This document shows, in pieces, positions 50,008-62,665 of a DNA stretch of 64,000 nt (positions are counted from its first letter, which is position 1; every line of letters starts with the position of its first letter). Origin of the DNA: Tubulanus polymorphus (lineage: Eukaryota; Nemertea; Palaeonemertea; Tubulaniformes; Tubulanidae). The stretch is from positions 27,682,001-27,746,000 of the forward strand of contig NC_134025.1 of the NCBI RefSeq assembly GCF_964204645.1, in the 5' to 3' direction. The translations under genes were made by a program, and so were the position numbers. Under the pieces are notes generated by a model. It saw nothing but the letters and a program-made list of their open reading frames with translations. It was not told where the DNA came from and did not search any database.

Positions 50008-53000
50008 CTATCCAGTTGTATGCTTGGAAGACTCAAACACACCTTTTTTAAAGAACTGCGAAAACTCGACGAGAACATGTTTTGTGATGGCTTTGTTTTT
50101 GTTTGGATGGAGAGGACAACATGGATGCCGTGCACAGATTTCGATTATATTCCGTAAGTAGCTCTACAAAGGATTTAGATTAAAAAAACAGCAATAAATA
50201 AAACATCTTTTCTTCAAAAGGTATAAGTGATTGATCAGTTCCATACCTCGAGCTGTCCTCGCCTTTCTGCTACAATTTTTTCTGAACGGTTTCCAAAGAA
50301 ACGTTTTGGAGGGAATGCTAAAGCAGTAACCTGAAATTGCCAACATCAATACTTGCATATCATTTACTCTCAACATGGAACATTTGTAAAGAAACATCAT
50401 CAAAATATCAATGATGGACTTACATCGGGATAAAGGTGTTTTAATCTGGCATGTAGTTCTCTAAATTTGCTGTACCTTCGGAATATGGACCAAGTATCTT
50501 CATTAACTGTGATCTGTAAAGGGAGAACACAACATATCTATTGTCTATTATATAGAATCAATGATCTTCACCACTCTCTAACATTGATAAGTGCATACCT
50601 TCACTTCAAACTCATAATGTGCATCTATGCCATAACCTCTCAATGTAAAGGTAGGGATGATCATCTGAATAGCTTCAGAGGCTGTCAACCTAGTAGGTGA
50701 GGGATGGAAGTGAGGTCGGTCATTATCCTAAAAAGAGAAAATGAAGATGAAGGCCTAGAAATCAAATTTATTTTCTTGACAATATTTGAATGATAGTTCA
50801 CAAACTTCATATTTCTGACGAATTTTTTCTCTGTTCGTATTTGCTTCTGGACTCTAGAAAAAATATAAAGAAATTTACGTGCATGACAAGAATGAAACTG
50901 AAGAATCACAGGATTCTATCATTATAAACTTACCATGTGACTTGCATAAGGATTAGCAATTGTCTGTGGACCGTTATGGTTAAAAATATTAGGCGACAGT
51001 CTAAAATATACAATCAAACTCAATTCATATTCAAAACGACAAATGACAAATGTATGCACATCATATTGAAGGAAGATTATACAATGAATACCTGGCTGGA
51101 GATGATTGCTCAACATTCAATCTAGACTCATATTGCTGTCTCAACTGTTGCATTTCTCTATCATGCTGTCGTTTCATTTTTGTCATTTCGTCTTCTCTTT
51201 CTTTTCGTTCTTTTTCGCGTTCCATTCGTCGCTGTTTTTCGCGCTGGACTTTCTCCTCGAATAAACGCTGCTTTACTTCTTGTTCAACGAGGGCATTTAT
51301 TCTAAAGTACAAATACTAGGGCACTACATATCACAGTAAAATATTACTCAATCCAAAATTCGTACAACTAGTCAATTATCTTTAGTACCTTTCTTCGTTT
51401 TCCATTTCCTGCAGTTTATATTTCTCTAATTCAATGCGCTCTTGTTCTCTTTGTCTTTCATCCTCGAATGCTCTCCTCTTCTCCTCCAGTTCTTCCTCGC
51501 CTTGCACAAATTGTTGCTTGCATTCTTCCATTTCCTGGGATTCAATCACAAATAAAAGCATACAGTAAAACCTGAGTATCGCTAAAAGTAACTACCATTT
51601 CACAGAAAGCGAAAAATACAGACCTTGATTTTAGCTTGAAGTTTCTCTAGATCAGTCTCCTTTCTCTCTAATTTCTGCGAATCTAAAAAGCGATTTCGAA
51701 ACTCATGTTATCGGCCCATGTCCAAACATGACTTGTACAAAAATTCAATGAAATTTTCATAATACCACATCGTACCTTCTTCGATTTCTATTTCCTGTTT
51801 CTTTTCTTCTGCCAACCTAAAATCGCATTCCACAAAAGCAAAATTCATAAATTGACTGGTAAGGCATATTTCTCATGTTATAGGCGAATGCTTACTTGAT
51901 CATTTCCTCAGCTATTTCGTCAATCTCTTTTTCTGCATCACCACTTTCATCAGCCAAATAATCTTCATCCGATTCAGAGATACCAATTGATTCATCGGTT
52001 TCACTTTCTTTGTATTCAATGTCAATATCAATTCTATCAATCAAATAACTGTGCATGTTGAATATGGTATTTTATGGTTTTGTAACTTATGCACGATCAT
52101 TTATAAGACAATTGAAAACCTCATTCAAATGAAATTTATCTTACTTTTGAATATATTCAGATTCTGCAGCTACTGCAGCCAATATACTATTATTCAACTC
52201 TTCAATTGTACGTTCCATTTTCTCGACATTGCGATATCGATTTTCTATATCCTGACGTATCACAGTAATATTTTCATTTTCTCGATTAGCTACCAGTTTC
52301 TTATTTTCATCGAGAAGTGCTGCTTCATTTTGTGAGTACTCTTTTAATTCTTGTGATTCTCTTCCTATCTCAGCTTCTTCTTCGCTTTGTTTCGAGTCAA
52401 GGGTTAATTCAAATTCCTTCAATTCCTCTTCAATTTGATCCAATTCAGCCCATTCTTGTTCCAATATTTTACGTTGCTCATCGGTCTCGACCAACTCGAG
52501 CTTGTTTTTTACTTCCTTTTGTCTTTTTGCTAATTCTTCTCCAGCTTCAGTTAGTTTTTGTCTTTCTTCTTCGATATTCTTTTTACATTTGTCTTTACGT
52601 TCTGTAAGTTGTTTCTCTCTATCAGTCACATACTGATGAAGTTTTTTCTCCCGTTCCAATAACTTATGTTTTTCAACATAAAGTTCAGTATTTGGTGATG
52701 AAAAGTCATCAGTAATTTCTATATTTTCACCGTTTGCGAGTCTTTGAGCTATACACAACTCTTCTTTCAATTTTTCGATGACATTTTGCTCGTTTTCAAT
52801 ATGTTTCAATTCTTTTTCTTTGTTGATTTCTAGTTTTTCCTCTCGTAATCTTTCTTTCTCAATTTGGTGCTCTTGTATCTGTTTTTCCATGTCAATGCTC
52901 TTACGCCTCAAATTTTCTTGAAGCTGAAATGTAAAAACCCAGAATTATCGAAAATCTTTTTGAGGTAATGTACCAAACTGTTCGATGTAGACCAACCCGT

Positions 53001-56000
53001 TGAACTTCATTTTTGGTTCGTTCTGCATCTAGTTTTAACTTGTCTAAGAACAGACGTTTGGCTTCTAATTCATCTTCTTTTTCTTTCTGTTCCAACAAAC
53101 GAGCCTCTTCAGCTTGTCGGAATTTATCTTCCAATTCTTCTATTTGTCTCCTGAATTAGGAAAAAGGCAATAAATATTTTGGTCTTACCAGTATAATAGA
53201 GTTGTTCGGGCAGGTGTGCATTAGATTACTCCGTTGAATTACAGACAGATTAAGAAAACCACCATAAAACATTGGAAAAAGACAATGAAAGAGCGAATTC
53301 CAAAAAATTTTCCCTCACAAAAATATATGAAAAATTAAATAGCGATAAAGGCGACATATATCTGAGCTTCACCGACATAGTCATGGTATAGTAAACTTCT
53401 ACATAATGAGATGAGTCCCTGTCAAAAGAATAATGTAAAATTATCATGATATTATGATATATATCACACCATACATACCGGTACATACAATATCAAATCA
53501 AGTTTCTCGTACCTTTTCTCTTCAAGTTCTTCAAGTTGTTTTGTATTACGGTCTTCCATTTCCCAACTGAAATGTAATCAAATAGACAAAAATGTCGGTA
53601 GTTTAAACGCAAGTAGTTAGTAAAATAAACGAAGAGTCTCTTGAAATAACAAGTATCAAAACTAACCATGCTGACAGATTATCAGTGGATCTAGCTATAT
53701 CAGAAATTGATTGACTTAGAAACGATGTTCGACTCAAATTAGCATTTGACTGAAATTACAAACAATGAAGATGTATTATAGCAGAGTCAAAATTCTGTAA
53801 ATATGTTAATACGTACAGAATCGAACAGTCATAACGAAAAAACATTATAAGTCCAAAAATATAGTCGAAACTATACTAGCTCAAGGAACCATTTTCAGAC
53901 TTAATATTCTTTTTTCGTTATTATTGCGAGATTCTCTGATTATAGATCATCACAACTCAGATATAGTGTTTTATCAATGGTTATCTGTAAATACGTATTA
54001 TTTTCTTACTCCAGTCTCACGATCTTTTCGTAATTGTTGGGCCTCGGCAGGATTGTTGAATCGAAACATGTTTGTTTTCCCGAGAAGTATAACGGCTCCT
54101 TGCTTCAATTGAACTTGATCTCGTACATAAGCTCCGTTTACCATACACATCGGACTTAACGGATACAGTGTAACTACACCATTGTCATTTTCTATCACGC
54201 AATGTTCACTTTTCAATTCCAAACCGGCCAAAACTAAAAATATACAGGACTTTTCAATGGCAGCTTTATTTACACAGTACTTATGTTCACCAATCGAAAG
54301 GCTCACCAATATTCTGCTCTAATTCGGCTTCACCAGTTCCAATAGTTGTCTTGCCTTCCTTCAAATGGTATAACATGATTCCAGTGCTTAGTATGTCATC
54401 ATCAATTCCGATCAAATGAGGTAACTCCGAATCGAGGATGACTCCGAGTCCTTCTTTGCGTAACTCCATTCTTTGCTCCTGAAAACCACAATAATTGAAC
54501 ATGGAATACAGAGACTGAAAAACAGTTTTTAAGTTAATCTTACCCTTAAAATATGATGTGCTTCCTTCCATTTCCCGGTCCATTCATCGGTCAAAACTTT
54601 GATCTAAATAGAAAATTTGTGGTTTCATTTGAAACTGGCTCAACATGATAACTCAATAAGTGGTTTAAGTTTGTACATAAGGTATACACACCCTGGCTTC
54701 ATTCTCGTGAAGTCTTTCCTGGACTTTTGGTGAAGTCATTTTATCCTGCAAGAAATCAGAATTTTTACTTCTTCTTATGGCAGGTACAATATCTATTCAA
54801 TACTATCTCCCGAAATTCCGTACTCACGATATTTCCACCCAGCAAAGCTTTCAATCTATCTATTTCAGCTCTTAGCTCACGTATAAGTTTCACATTAGGA
54901 TCCTGGAATCAAATAATAGGTACTATTTCAAATTTGCTAGTTACATATTACATGTTTGTTTAGCAGTACTAGTCTTAATACCTCATTAACTGTAGGTTTG
55001 TTGATTATGTCCTTAGCTCTATTTGCATAACGTAACGTACTCAAAGATTCGGCATAATTCACATCAGCAGGAGATATAGCTACAAAATAATAATAGAATT
55101 CATCTTTTTCAGTTTTTAGTAGACTATACTAAATCATTTATTGGCCAGACATTGAAATTAACTTACTTGCTACCATGATTGTTTTCGCATTTCCTCCAAG
55201 ACTATCTTTTAACAGCCACGTAAGTACAGAGTCTCTGTATGGTATATATGCTTGCCTTCCTTTCTTTTCACTCATATCAGCTTCAATTAAACATCATCAC
55301 AAAATGTAATGCATACGACTATCATTAGCATTGAAGCTGGGTTCTGGTTTATTCTTACCTAACAGTGATATAACATTTCCTAATGTTACTAACGATTTGT
55401 TAATGCTAGCACCTTCTTTTAATCTCTGTCCAGTAGCACCAGTTGCATCTGCTCGCTCACTGAAGCAAACAGTTTTAGATATATATCGCAGTATCTTATA
55501 TACCTACATCTTATCCCAGTAATAGTATCAAACCTTAACTTACCTTCCTGCTAAATCGACCAAGTTGATCTTACTGGTCATTTCACTCGGCATATTTTTA
55601 TTAAACTTGGCCTGAAATGACATTCAAAGTTTCAGGTGGACAAATGTGAATAAAAATTCATATTAACAAATCTGTTTTTATTCTTAATTTACCTGAGTGA
55701 ATTTGATTGTAAATATCGCATGGGAACGACTGCTTGTATCATTCATGTTTGTACTCGCTGTAGTCCTATATTAAATACAATAACATAATTCATAGAAAAT
55801 TCAAGTTCCATTGTTTATCAAAAGCGTAGTTCATGTTCTATATAGCTCATATTCTACCTCTGCACATTCCCTTTATCCATGAGTTCCTTTACATCGCTAT
55901 AATTTGCAACAATGTGGTTTGACAATTCTGAAAGTTACCAAAAATAAAAGATCTAATTAATTCACAATCATGATTGTAGAAAGCTATTGATTTTTCAAGA

Positions 56001-57301
56001 CATACCTTGGACGTACGGTCCATACTTAGGATGTTCGCGCACTCTGAGTGTATGAAGTTCAGCGTTATCTTTCGCTGGACAAAGCAAATCTCGAACTTTT
56101 TCATTGTAAATCTCTAGATAACTACGTAATGATGAAATATTTATAATATATCGTAATACATTCATTATTCATACAACCGGTATTTCTAGAATCGGAATTC
56201 TATTGTATACCTAACTTCCACTCTGTACGTGACTTCATCCATATCACGAGAAACCATTTTTGAAAATAAACCCTTAAATGAAAAAGAATCAATAAGAAAA
56301 CCACACATTGGATTAAGAAATACGTTATCCGATAAATCTAAGGACACTATAAAATCTTACATGGCAAATTCTTGGAATCAGTCCTTCATCAGCCTATATA
56401 AGAGAGAGAGAGTATCATATTAAGTACTGGTTAAATGTGGCTGATAATCTACAGTAATGAAATTGGTAGCGTTACCTCTGTTCCCATCATTGTATAAGTT
56501 TTTCCAGATCCAGTCTGTCCATAAGCGAATATACACGCATTGTAACCATCATACGCAAAATTTATCACATCTTTACCAATATCATTGAAGACCTATGATT
56601 GAATTACAGAGCATTATTGATGTATCATGACGCTTGGATCAGATAGTTTGAAAACCAGTTGGATTAACCAACAATACCTGTTCTTGTGACGCATAATTCT
56701 TATCTGTTCGGTCCATCGTGCAGTATGAAAAATCGAATGTAAATTTTTTCTCTCTTTCCCTGCCGACATCTCCCACTGTTTGTCCTAGCGAAACCGGCAG
56801 CTAAAATTACAAAAATCTCATGTCGTTAGAATCTGTTAATCCTTACATACAGAAATACAATTCCAACAGACATTCATTAGATTTACCTTTGTATTTGTAA
56901 TAGTTGTTGTTTTCGCATTCATACTGATAATAATGTCACTCTCCATCCTTTTCTCCCTAAAAGAAAAATCACAATGACATTTCAATTAAGTTGTTCGAAT
57001 AGAATCCAAAATAATGAAGAAGGTAACGAAAAGAAACTTTTTAAGGATATTGATCCAACGAATATTTTGAAGGCAAATGGCTCATATATTACCAGTCCCA
57101 TCAAATCGAAGCTAAAAGGATGTTTTATTAGGTTTTTCAATGGATGCCGAGTGTTTCTGAACCCCCGACGTTAGTTTGACAGCTATATGTTATGCTACAG
57201 GCACCTATGGCAAGTGAGTATATTTCTCCACAACAGTGAATTACGCATTAATACCTCTCATTAATCGGTCTAACCCGCACAGCAACTTTTACTGATGCCA
57301 T
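50008..57301 (-). CDS. KIF16B: Kinesin-3 KIF16B, PX-domain endosome motor (multi-exon)
   Basis: Plus-end motor that carries early endosomes by binding PI3P. The start [16 protein letters not shown] is at 57301. Motor landmarks: P-loop [15 protein letters not shown] (near 56530), switch I in the exon near 55720 (SSRSH) and switch II in the exon near 55560 (VDLAGR-type start, continued in the next exon). After the motor come [20 protein letters not shown] and an FHA domain (54000-54500, [11 protein letters not shown]... and [14 protein letters not shown]). A long coiled coil fills many exons between 53.6 and 51.0 kb, with one large exon at about 52.15-52.9 kb. The PX domain is in three small exons: [18 protein letters not shown] (near 50450), [20 protein letters not shown] (near 50290), and the last exon 50163-50008 ending [18 protein letters not shown]. 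This final peptide closely matches the vertebrate C-terminus (recalled), so the gene appears complete. It is head-to-head with ACTR10. Confidence 0.94.
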
Positions 57302-57542
57302 TTTTATACTTTCAAACGTTCTTTCTAACTGTATTTATCCCATAACGTGCTGATCGTTGCTTTAGATATGATAAAAATTGTATTTTATGCGGAATTTCCA
57401 GCTTTCGATATCTGTCAAAACTGCGCGACAAACATAATGCTCGTAGCTACCGAATCGTGGACCCGGAAGAGAAAATTACTGATGACAATTCCTGAAGAGA
57501 ATCCGTAATAAAAAGCGTCTATCGTGGGATAAAACATCAATA
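57302..57542. promoter_or_regulatory. Putative bidirectional promoter KIF16B / ACTR10
   Basis: Only 241 bp separate the start codons of KIF16B (minus) and ACTR10 (plus), so both 5' UTRs and core promoters must fit here unless a hidden 5' exon exists. There is no obvious TATA box at a useful position. The middle (57420-57470) is less AT-rich and has a few CpGs, as is common for paired housekeeping promoters. Confidence 0.65.
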
Positions 57543-60101
57543 ATGCCTTTATTTGAGGGTATTGGATTCACTTCTGAAAAAACAGCCGTCATTTTGGATA
57601 TCGGTGCCGCTTATACCAAGTAAATATATCGATATTTAAATCGTAGTTGTACTAAGTACCAAAAGAAACCGACATACCTATTAAAACATTTTTGTTCTAT
57701 TGGCCTTGAATATCACGATTTTATTTGTAGGTGTGGATTTGCAGGAGAAATTGCGCCCAGATGTATAATCCAAACCAAAATAAAAAACAGATCAGGCCAG
57801 GTAAGAAAATAATACACAATATATGCCTTATGCCATATATAGCCTACATTGTTGTTTGTTGTTGATTTGTTGGTTTAGGCCTATCATCTAATCTTGTCAA
57901 TACTTCATGTTCAAGAATATCATCGGTGCTTCTTTTGATAATTATGAAAAAAATGATATTATTCCAGGAGGTGAATTTCTGTAAATCAACAAATCCAGAT
58001 GAATTGTTTGAACTGTTAAAAAACTTTCTACACAAACTGTACTTCAGGTAGTTACTCACTAATACATAGGCCTATAGGCTAGCTTAGAACATTTGAGAAA
58101 TTTATTTTACATTGGTTTTTATTTAGGCATTTACTTGTGAATCCAAAGGACAGAAGGGTAGTGATTTGTGAATCATTGCTTGCACCTGCTTATTTCCGTG
58201 ACACATTAGCCAGGGTTCTTTTCAAGCACTACGAGGTAAGTTTACAGATTCAGTAATTGGAAATAGATGGGACTATTTCTTTTAGTATAATATAAATATA
58301 TATTTCAGGTTCCTTCGGTTTTGTTTGCTCCCCATCATCAGCTGTCATTATTTACGCTTGGTAATTCATCAGGATTAGTTATGGATCTTGGTTACTCTGA
58401 AACACTAGTCATACCTGTATCCTTTTACAATATATGCAATTTCGAACGTTGAACGAATCATCACATCATATATCATATCAACTAGTTTTCTATTGTCTTT
58501 AACTGAGATTTCATAGATATATGAAGGAATCCCTGTTCTGAAAGCCTGGGAATCTGTGCCACTAGGCGGAGAGGCATTACACAGGTGATTTTAACATATT
58601 TTCACTTTTAAAGAGATATTTTAAAAGTACAGAAAGAGACTTTTAGATTTGAAATGGTCCAATGATTTTTCAGTCGATTGGAGAAGATATTACTAGAAAC
58701 AGCTACAGTGACAACGGATCAGGATTCAGAGAAACCTTTGTCATCCGCTGTTAGTAAGTATCACAGCAAAAACATTGGCCATAATATTTGATACAAGTAA
58801 AACTTTTCATAGATATTTGAATTCACAATTCTCTCATTCCAGGTTCTCTTAGTGAAAAGGTGTTAGAAGATATCAAAGGTGTGTACAACGTATAATGATT
58901 GAGAGCATTTCAGTGTAGATTTCAGAAATGTCCATTTTGTGAATGTTTTATTTGATTTGTTTCTAGTTCGTTGTTGTTTTGTCACTAAGTTAGAACGTGC
59001 CAAATTAATACAAGATAATGCATTGAAAGCGCACGGATTTAAAGAAGGTGACAAATCCGAGGTCAGTATTATGGCGGATTGCTTCAATGGATAACAGTTT
59101 GTATCATGTGTCTGATTTTAAAGTACATCTTACATTTATAGTTACCGCCTCCACCACCAGGTGTAAAATATCCATTAGACGGAGGCAAGATGCTATTTAT
59201 AGAAGGCAGAATAAGGTAAATATGAAATCTTTTTATGTGGAACATCTTACTCTCTAACCTGTCTATAACGAATTGTTATAAAATTCGTGATTGATTTCAT
59301 AATGGATATGATGTGATCTGATATGATTTAATTGCAAAATTTTTTTACAATAAATACACTATTCTAGCAAATCAATGTTCCATTAGATTATGAGGAATTA
59401 TGATGAAATCAAATTTTATGGTCCTTTGAAGTTTGACGTAACCACAAGCTTGTTCTATTGTGATAATGAGATGTTTTTGATTATTTTATGGTTTTTCAGA
59501 GAGAATTTGTGCGAGTTGTTGTTTGAACAGGATAATGAAGAGAAGTCAGTTGCAACTCTTATCCTCGATTCTATCTTAAAGGTAAGTGTTAAACAGTTGA
59601 ATGAACAGTTGAACGTTAATAATCGTTTGTCTTCAAATCGATTTATTTTCGATGATAATTTCAGTGTCCTATCGACATGCGGCGGTATATGGCTGAAAAT
59701 CTGGTTATAACCGGTGGCACTTCTATGTTACCCGGTTTTAAAGCGAGGTTAAAGGACGAGTTGATCAGTCTTTCTGAGCAGCCGAAATACAAGAATAAAT
59801 TGACTCTCGGAGAGTTTAAATTCCATGAACTTCCAGCAAAGGAGAACTACGCCGCTTGGCTCGGAGGTAAATGCTGAATGTTTAAAACCAATAAAAAGTC
59901 CACTTTCTTCCTATAACAGTCTTTTTTATGGTGTGCGTATTTATACTCTTAGGAGCTCTATTTGGTGCGCTGGAAATCCTTGCAGGACGTTCTCTGACTA
60001 AAGAGAAGTACAAGGAAACTGGATTAATACCAGACTGGGCTTCGATAGCTAAGGAACCCGAAGCTGAAGAAGAAAAGACCGCTCCGTTGAGGCAACGATA
60101 A
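57543..60101 (+). CDS. ACTR10: Actin-related protein 10 (Arp11), dynactin pointed-end subunit
   Basis: Part of the dynactin pointed-end complex, which helps dynein bind cargo. About a dozen small exons from ATG 57543 to the stop at 60101. In order: [32 protein letters not shown] (actin-fold phosphate-1 loop), [38 protein letters not shown] (phosphate-2 loop), [28 protein letters not shown] (the conserved GG of the adenosine motif), YAAWLGGALFGAL, and a C-terminal extension [16 protein letters not shown] followed by a charged tail. The order and the ending agree with the animal ACTR10 of about 417 aa (recalled). AATAAA is at 60319. It shares a short head-to-head promoter with KIF16B. Confidence 0.94.
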
Positions 60102-62047
60102 AGAGGCTTTCATCATTTCTATTTGTGCTATAGACTCCAGAATATTCAATAAGCATCGGTGGTGACCGTGAAAACCCTTTAAATCCCTGTGAGGAAGATC
60201 AGATAACTAGACTGAAAACATTATTGTTCTGCTTAATTAGCTGTGGATCTGGGATCTTTTATGTGCTGTCGTTCAGTGAAGATCATGTATAAAAATCTTA
60301 ACGTCATTTTCATTTAGGAATAAAACTATAATGATATTATTATTATTCAAACGCATTTTATCGTTATTACTTCGTTATAAGCTTGTTTACCAGAGGATTC
60401 TGAAGGACAGAATATGGGCTTTAAAAAAACGAAGATGCACAAATTATTCTAATCCCTAGCATGAAGTCGGTTGAACGTGATTGCACTACTATGTGTACTT
60501 ATTATATCCTTAGTTCGTTCGGTGAGGTACCGAAATGGTGCTGGGTAAAAAACACCGCGAACGAAATCCGGTCTCTAGTTACATAAATGCATTTTTGAAG
60601 GCATTCGATATTTATTTAACTAGCAAATCTTGCATGGCGTGGATTCCTAGACGAGTTAACTATAACAAAATAACCAACGACGTTCTCTTATCATGGTTAC
60701 CAGTGTTGACTCAACAATTCTCCATTTCCGTCAAAACCCGCTAGAAATGCGGTGGCTGTTTGCATAATATTCCCCTAGTTATTTGCAGAAATCATAACTA
60801 TCCATGATTCGCTTCACCCTTTCGTTTTTCTAATAGTTGCCGTATCGTATTTTGTTATGTAAACTGGTACATTTGTTGTGGGAATAACTGGTCCGTGTAC
60901 TGTATGATACGGTTCCCATAGATTTGTACGAGTTCTCTTAAACGGCTTGGCCCCCGATCCATCATTGTAGATAACCTGACAATGATATTTATACACGATA
61001 TTTCTCTTGAGAAATACACAATGTTATCAGCTTTTTCGACGGATTCTCATTGATAGAAATTACATATATACCTTTATCCAGACATTGGAAGTATAAAACC
61101 AACCGAGATCAAGTATGATTACGGCGCAGTTAAGTGAAAAAAACCCGCATAAGCATTTCTATCAAATTAAAAAAACGCCAAAACTATTTGTAAAACCACA
61201 AATCCTGTTACGCGGTATTTGGGCTCTCGTCAAATCTCCTCAGGGGACATTTGCATTCTTCATTGTTCAATGAATGTTCACAAATATTCTTCAGAAATGA
61301 CATCCAACGTCCCAGACTTCGGGTTCAGACAGTCGAACATAGAAGGTACGAAGATAAAAAAGAAAATCTGACTAGTAAATGGACAGCTTTATGGTAAACA
61401 TACGTATGAAAATATTTATTACATGATCATATAACCATCCGAATTTATATACAGGATATAAAGTCTACCTAACACTAAAACAAAAATATCTATTTGGATT
61501 CTTAACATCAATTCTCCAATCTAAAAGAAACCACTACAAATAAAGAGTAGAATATACAAAACAAATAGTTACATTAAAAACCAATCAAAAATTATTATTC
61601 ACAAATCAATTTTGTCCTACAAACTTACCAATAGTATGAACAATACGTATTTATGTTTGAAATTCGTTAGAACATCTCTACACAAATTGAATTGACACGC
61701 GATTCTAAATTGCATCACAAGCAATTTTGTACAATCATATAGAAATATATACAAAAGCGTTTATATCTCTTATGTTCATCACCATTGAATTATTAAGGTT
61801 TTTGGAATATGAAAAATAATAAAGTCACTCAATTATATTTTGCAAAAACAAACTTGATTGGAAATCGACACTCGAGTTAGTGAAAACTGGTACTAGCCAT
61901 ATGCATGCAGTTTAATTTGAAAATATATATGATATTTTACATGCCATTTTTTATGCCACTGGAAACATACTGGAAATAATAGTAATTACAATCTCAAATC
62001 GAAAACAGTATCGCGAGCAGTATCTGAAAAGTTGGTCATGATTCGCC
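60102..62047. other. Intergenic region with one candidate exon
   Basis: Holds the ACTR10 3' UTR and the candidate minus-strand exon at 60814-61007. A short plus-strand stretch at 61297-61345 starting MTSNVPDFGF and ending at a GT could be a small exon, but nothing downstream joins it. The 61.4-61.98 kb part is very AT-rich and probably 3' UTR of the FAM181-like gene. Confidence 0.45.
60814..61007 (-). CDS. Candidate terminal exon, unknown protein
   Basis: About 63 codons ending at a stop (TGA, 60814-60816). Translation begins after either of two possible acceptors (TTTCTCAAG at about 61008 or CATTGTCAG at about 60979). It reads VIYNDGSGAKPFKRTRTNLW, then EPYHTVHGPVIPTTNVPVYI and TKYDTATIRKTKG. 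The balanced composition and codon choice look coding, but I find no upstream exon with confidence and no family. It could be the end of a gene between ACTR10 and the FAM181-like gene, or chance. Confidence 0.35.
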
Positions 62048-62665
62048 CTACCGGACATCTGCGAAAGGATGATAGCGCGATGAAAACGTTTTTGTCGGGA
62101 TCGGTCTCCAGATATTTGGTCGTTCGTTGACGGACGAAAGTTCCCATAATGACTGACTGGATGGCGCGCGTCTGGGCACTGCCCCTGGAAAACCTTTTAC
62201 ATGTTCGATCGGTAATAAGTTCGCATAATTCCACAAATATCCATACGGTAATGTCGGTTCTAGCTGTAGTTTTTGATTCGAGGGTAATCCTGTCGTAACT
62301 ATTTGTTCCATCGGCGCTGTTTGAGGCCGGGGTGGCTGGACAGCGCTACTGTGATGATGCCCGCTATAGTTTTGACGCAACGGATCGAATAGTTCTTTCC
62401 CGTAAAATGTACATTGATTACAGCACGGTAATCCGCACGAAGCTCTAGTCATTGTCTGGCTGTATTTTGGAACGTTTGGTTCCTGCCAAAACGAAGCGGG
62501 AAGGTTTCTTAATCTGAGAGGAACGCTTCTCGAATTATCCGAATTTCTGATTTCGGGGCCGACATCTGTTTTTCGCGATGGAGAAGGCGATGAATCGCTA
62601 TGAATTTTTGTCGCTTCTCGTTCATTTTTCTGTTCATCTGCAGTTATACTTGGCGGCGTCGCCAT
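62048..62665 (-). CDS. FAM181-like protein with TEAD-binding omega-loop motif
   Basis: 205 aa if the ATG at 62665 is used. I prefer this to an upstream ATG because a clear acceptor (GTTGACTTTTTAG) at about 62680 lies just before it, so the upstream frame is probably intron. Residues 51-63 read RLRNLPASFWQEP. Vertebrate FAM181A has LPASFWEEP at its TEAD-binding site (recalled), and YAP uses the related LRKLPDSFFKPP, so binding to TEAD transcription factors is a reasonable inference. A second FAM181-like feature is the near-C-terminal RPIPTK (about 187-192). There are no WW domains, so it is not YAP. A Cys cluster (SCGLPCCNQC, 76-85) follows the motif. The rest is Pro/Ser-rich and probably disordered. 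Function in Hippo/TEAD control is inferred only. Confidence 0.7.
   Translation of the reverse strand: MATPPSITADEQKNEREATKIHSDSSPSPSRKTDVGPEIRNSDNSRSVPLRLRNLPASFWQEPNVPKYSQTMTRASCGLPCCNQCTFYGKELFDPLRQNYSGHHHSSAVQPPRPQTAPMEQIVTTGLPSNQKLQLEPTLPYGYLWNYANLLPIEHVKGFPGAVPRRAPSSQSLWELSSVNERPNIWRPIPTKTFSSRYHPFADVR

Noticed and set aside
60535-60744. 69-aa plus-strand frame after ACTR10
   Set aside because: No motif, no splice context and no clear codon bias.
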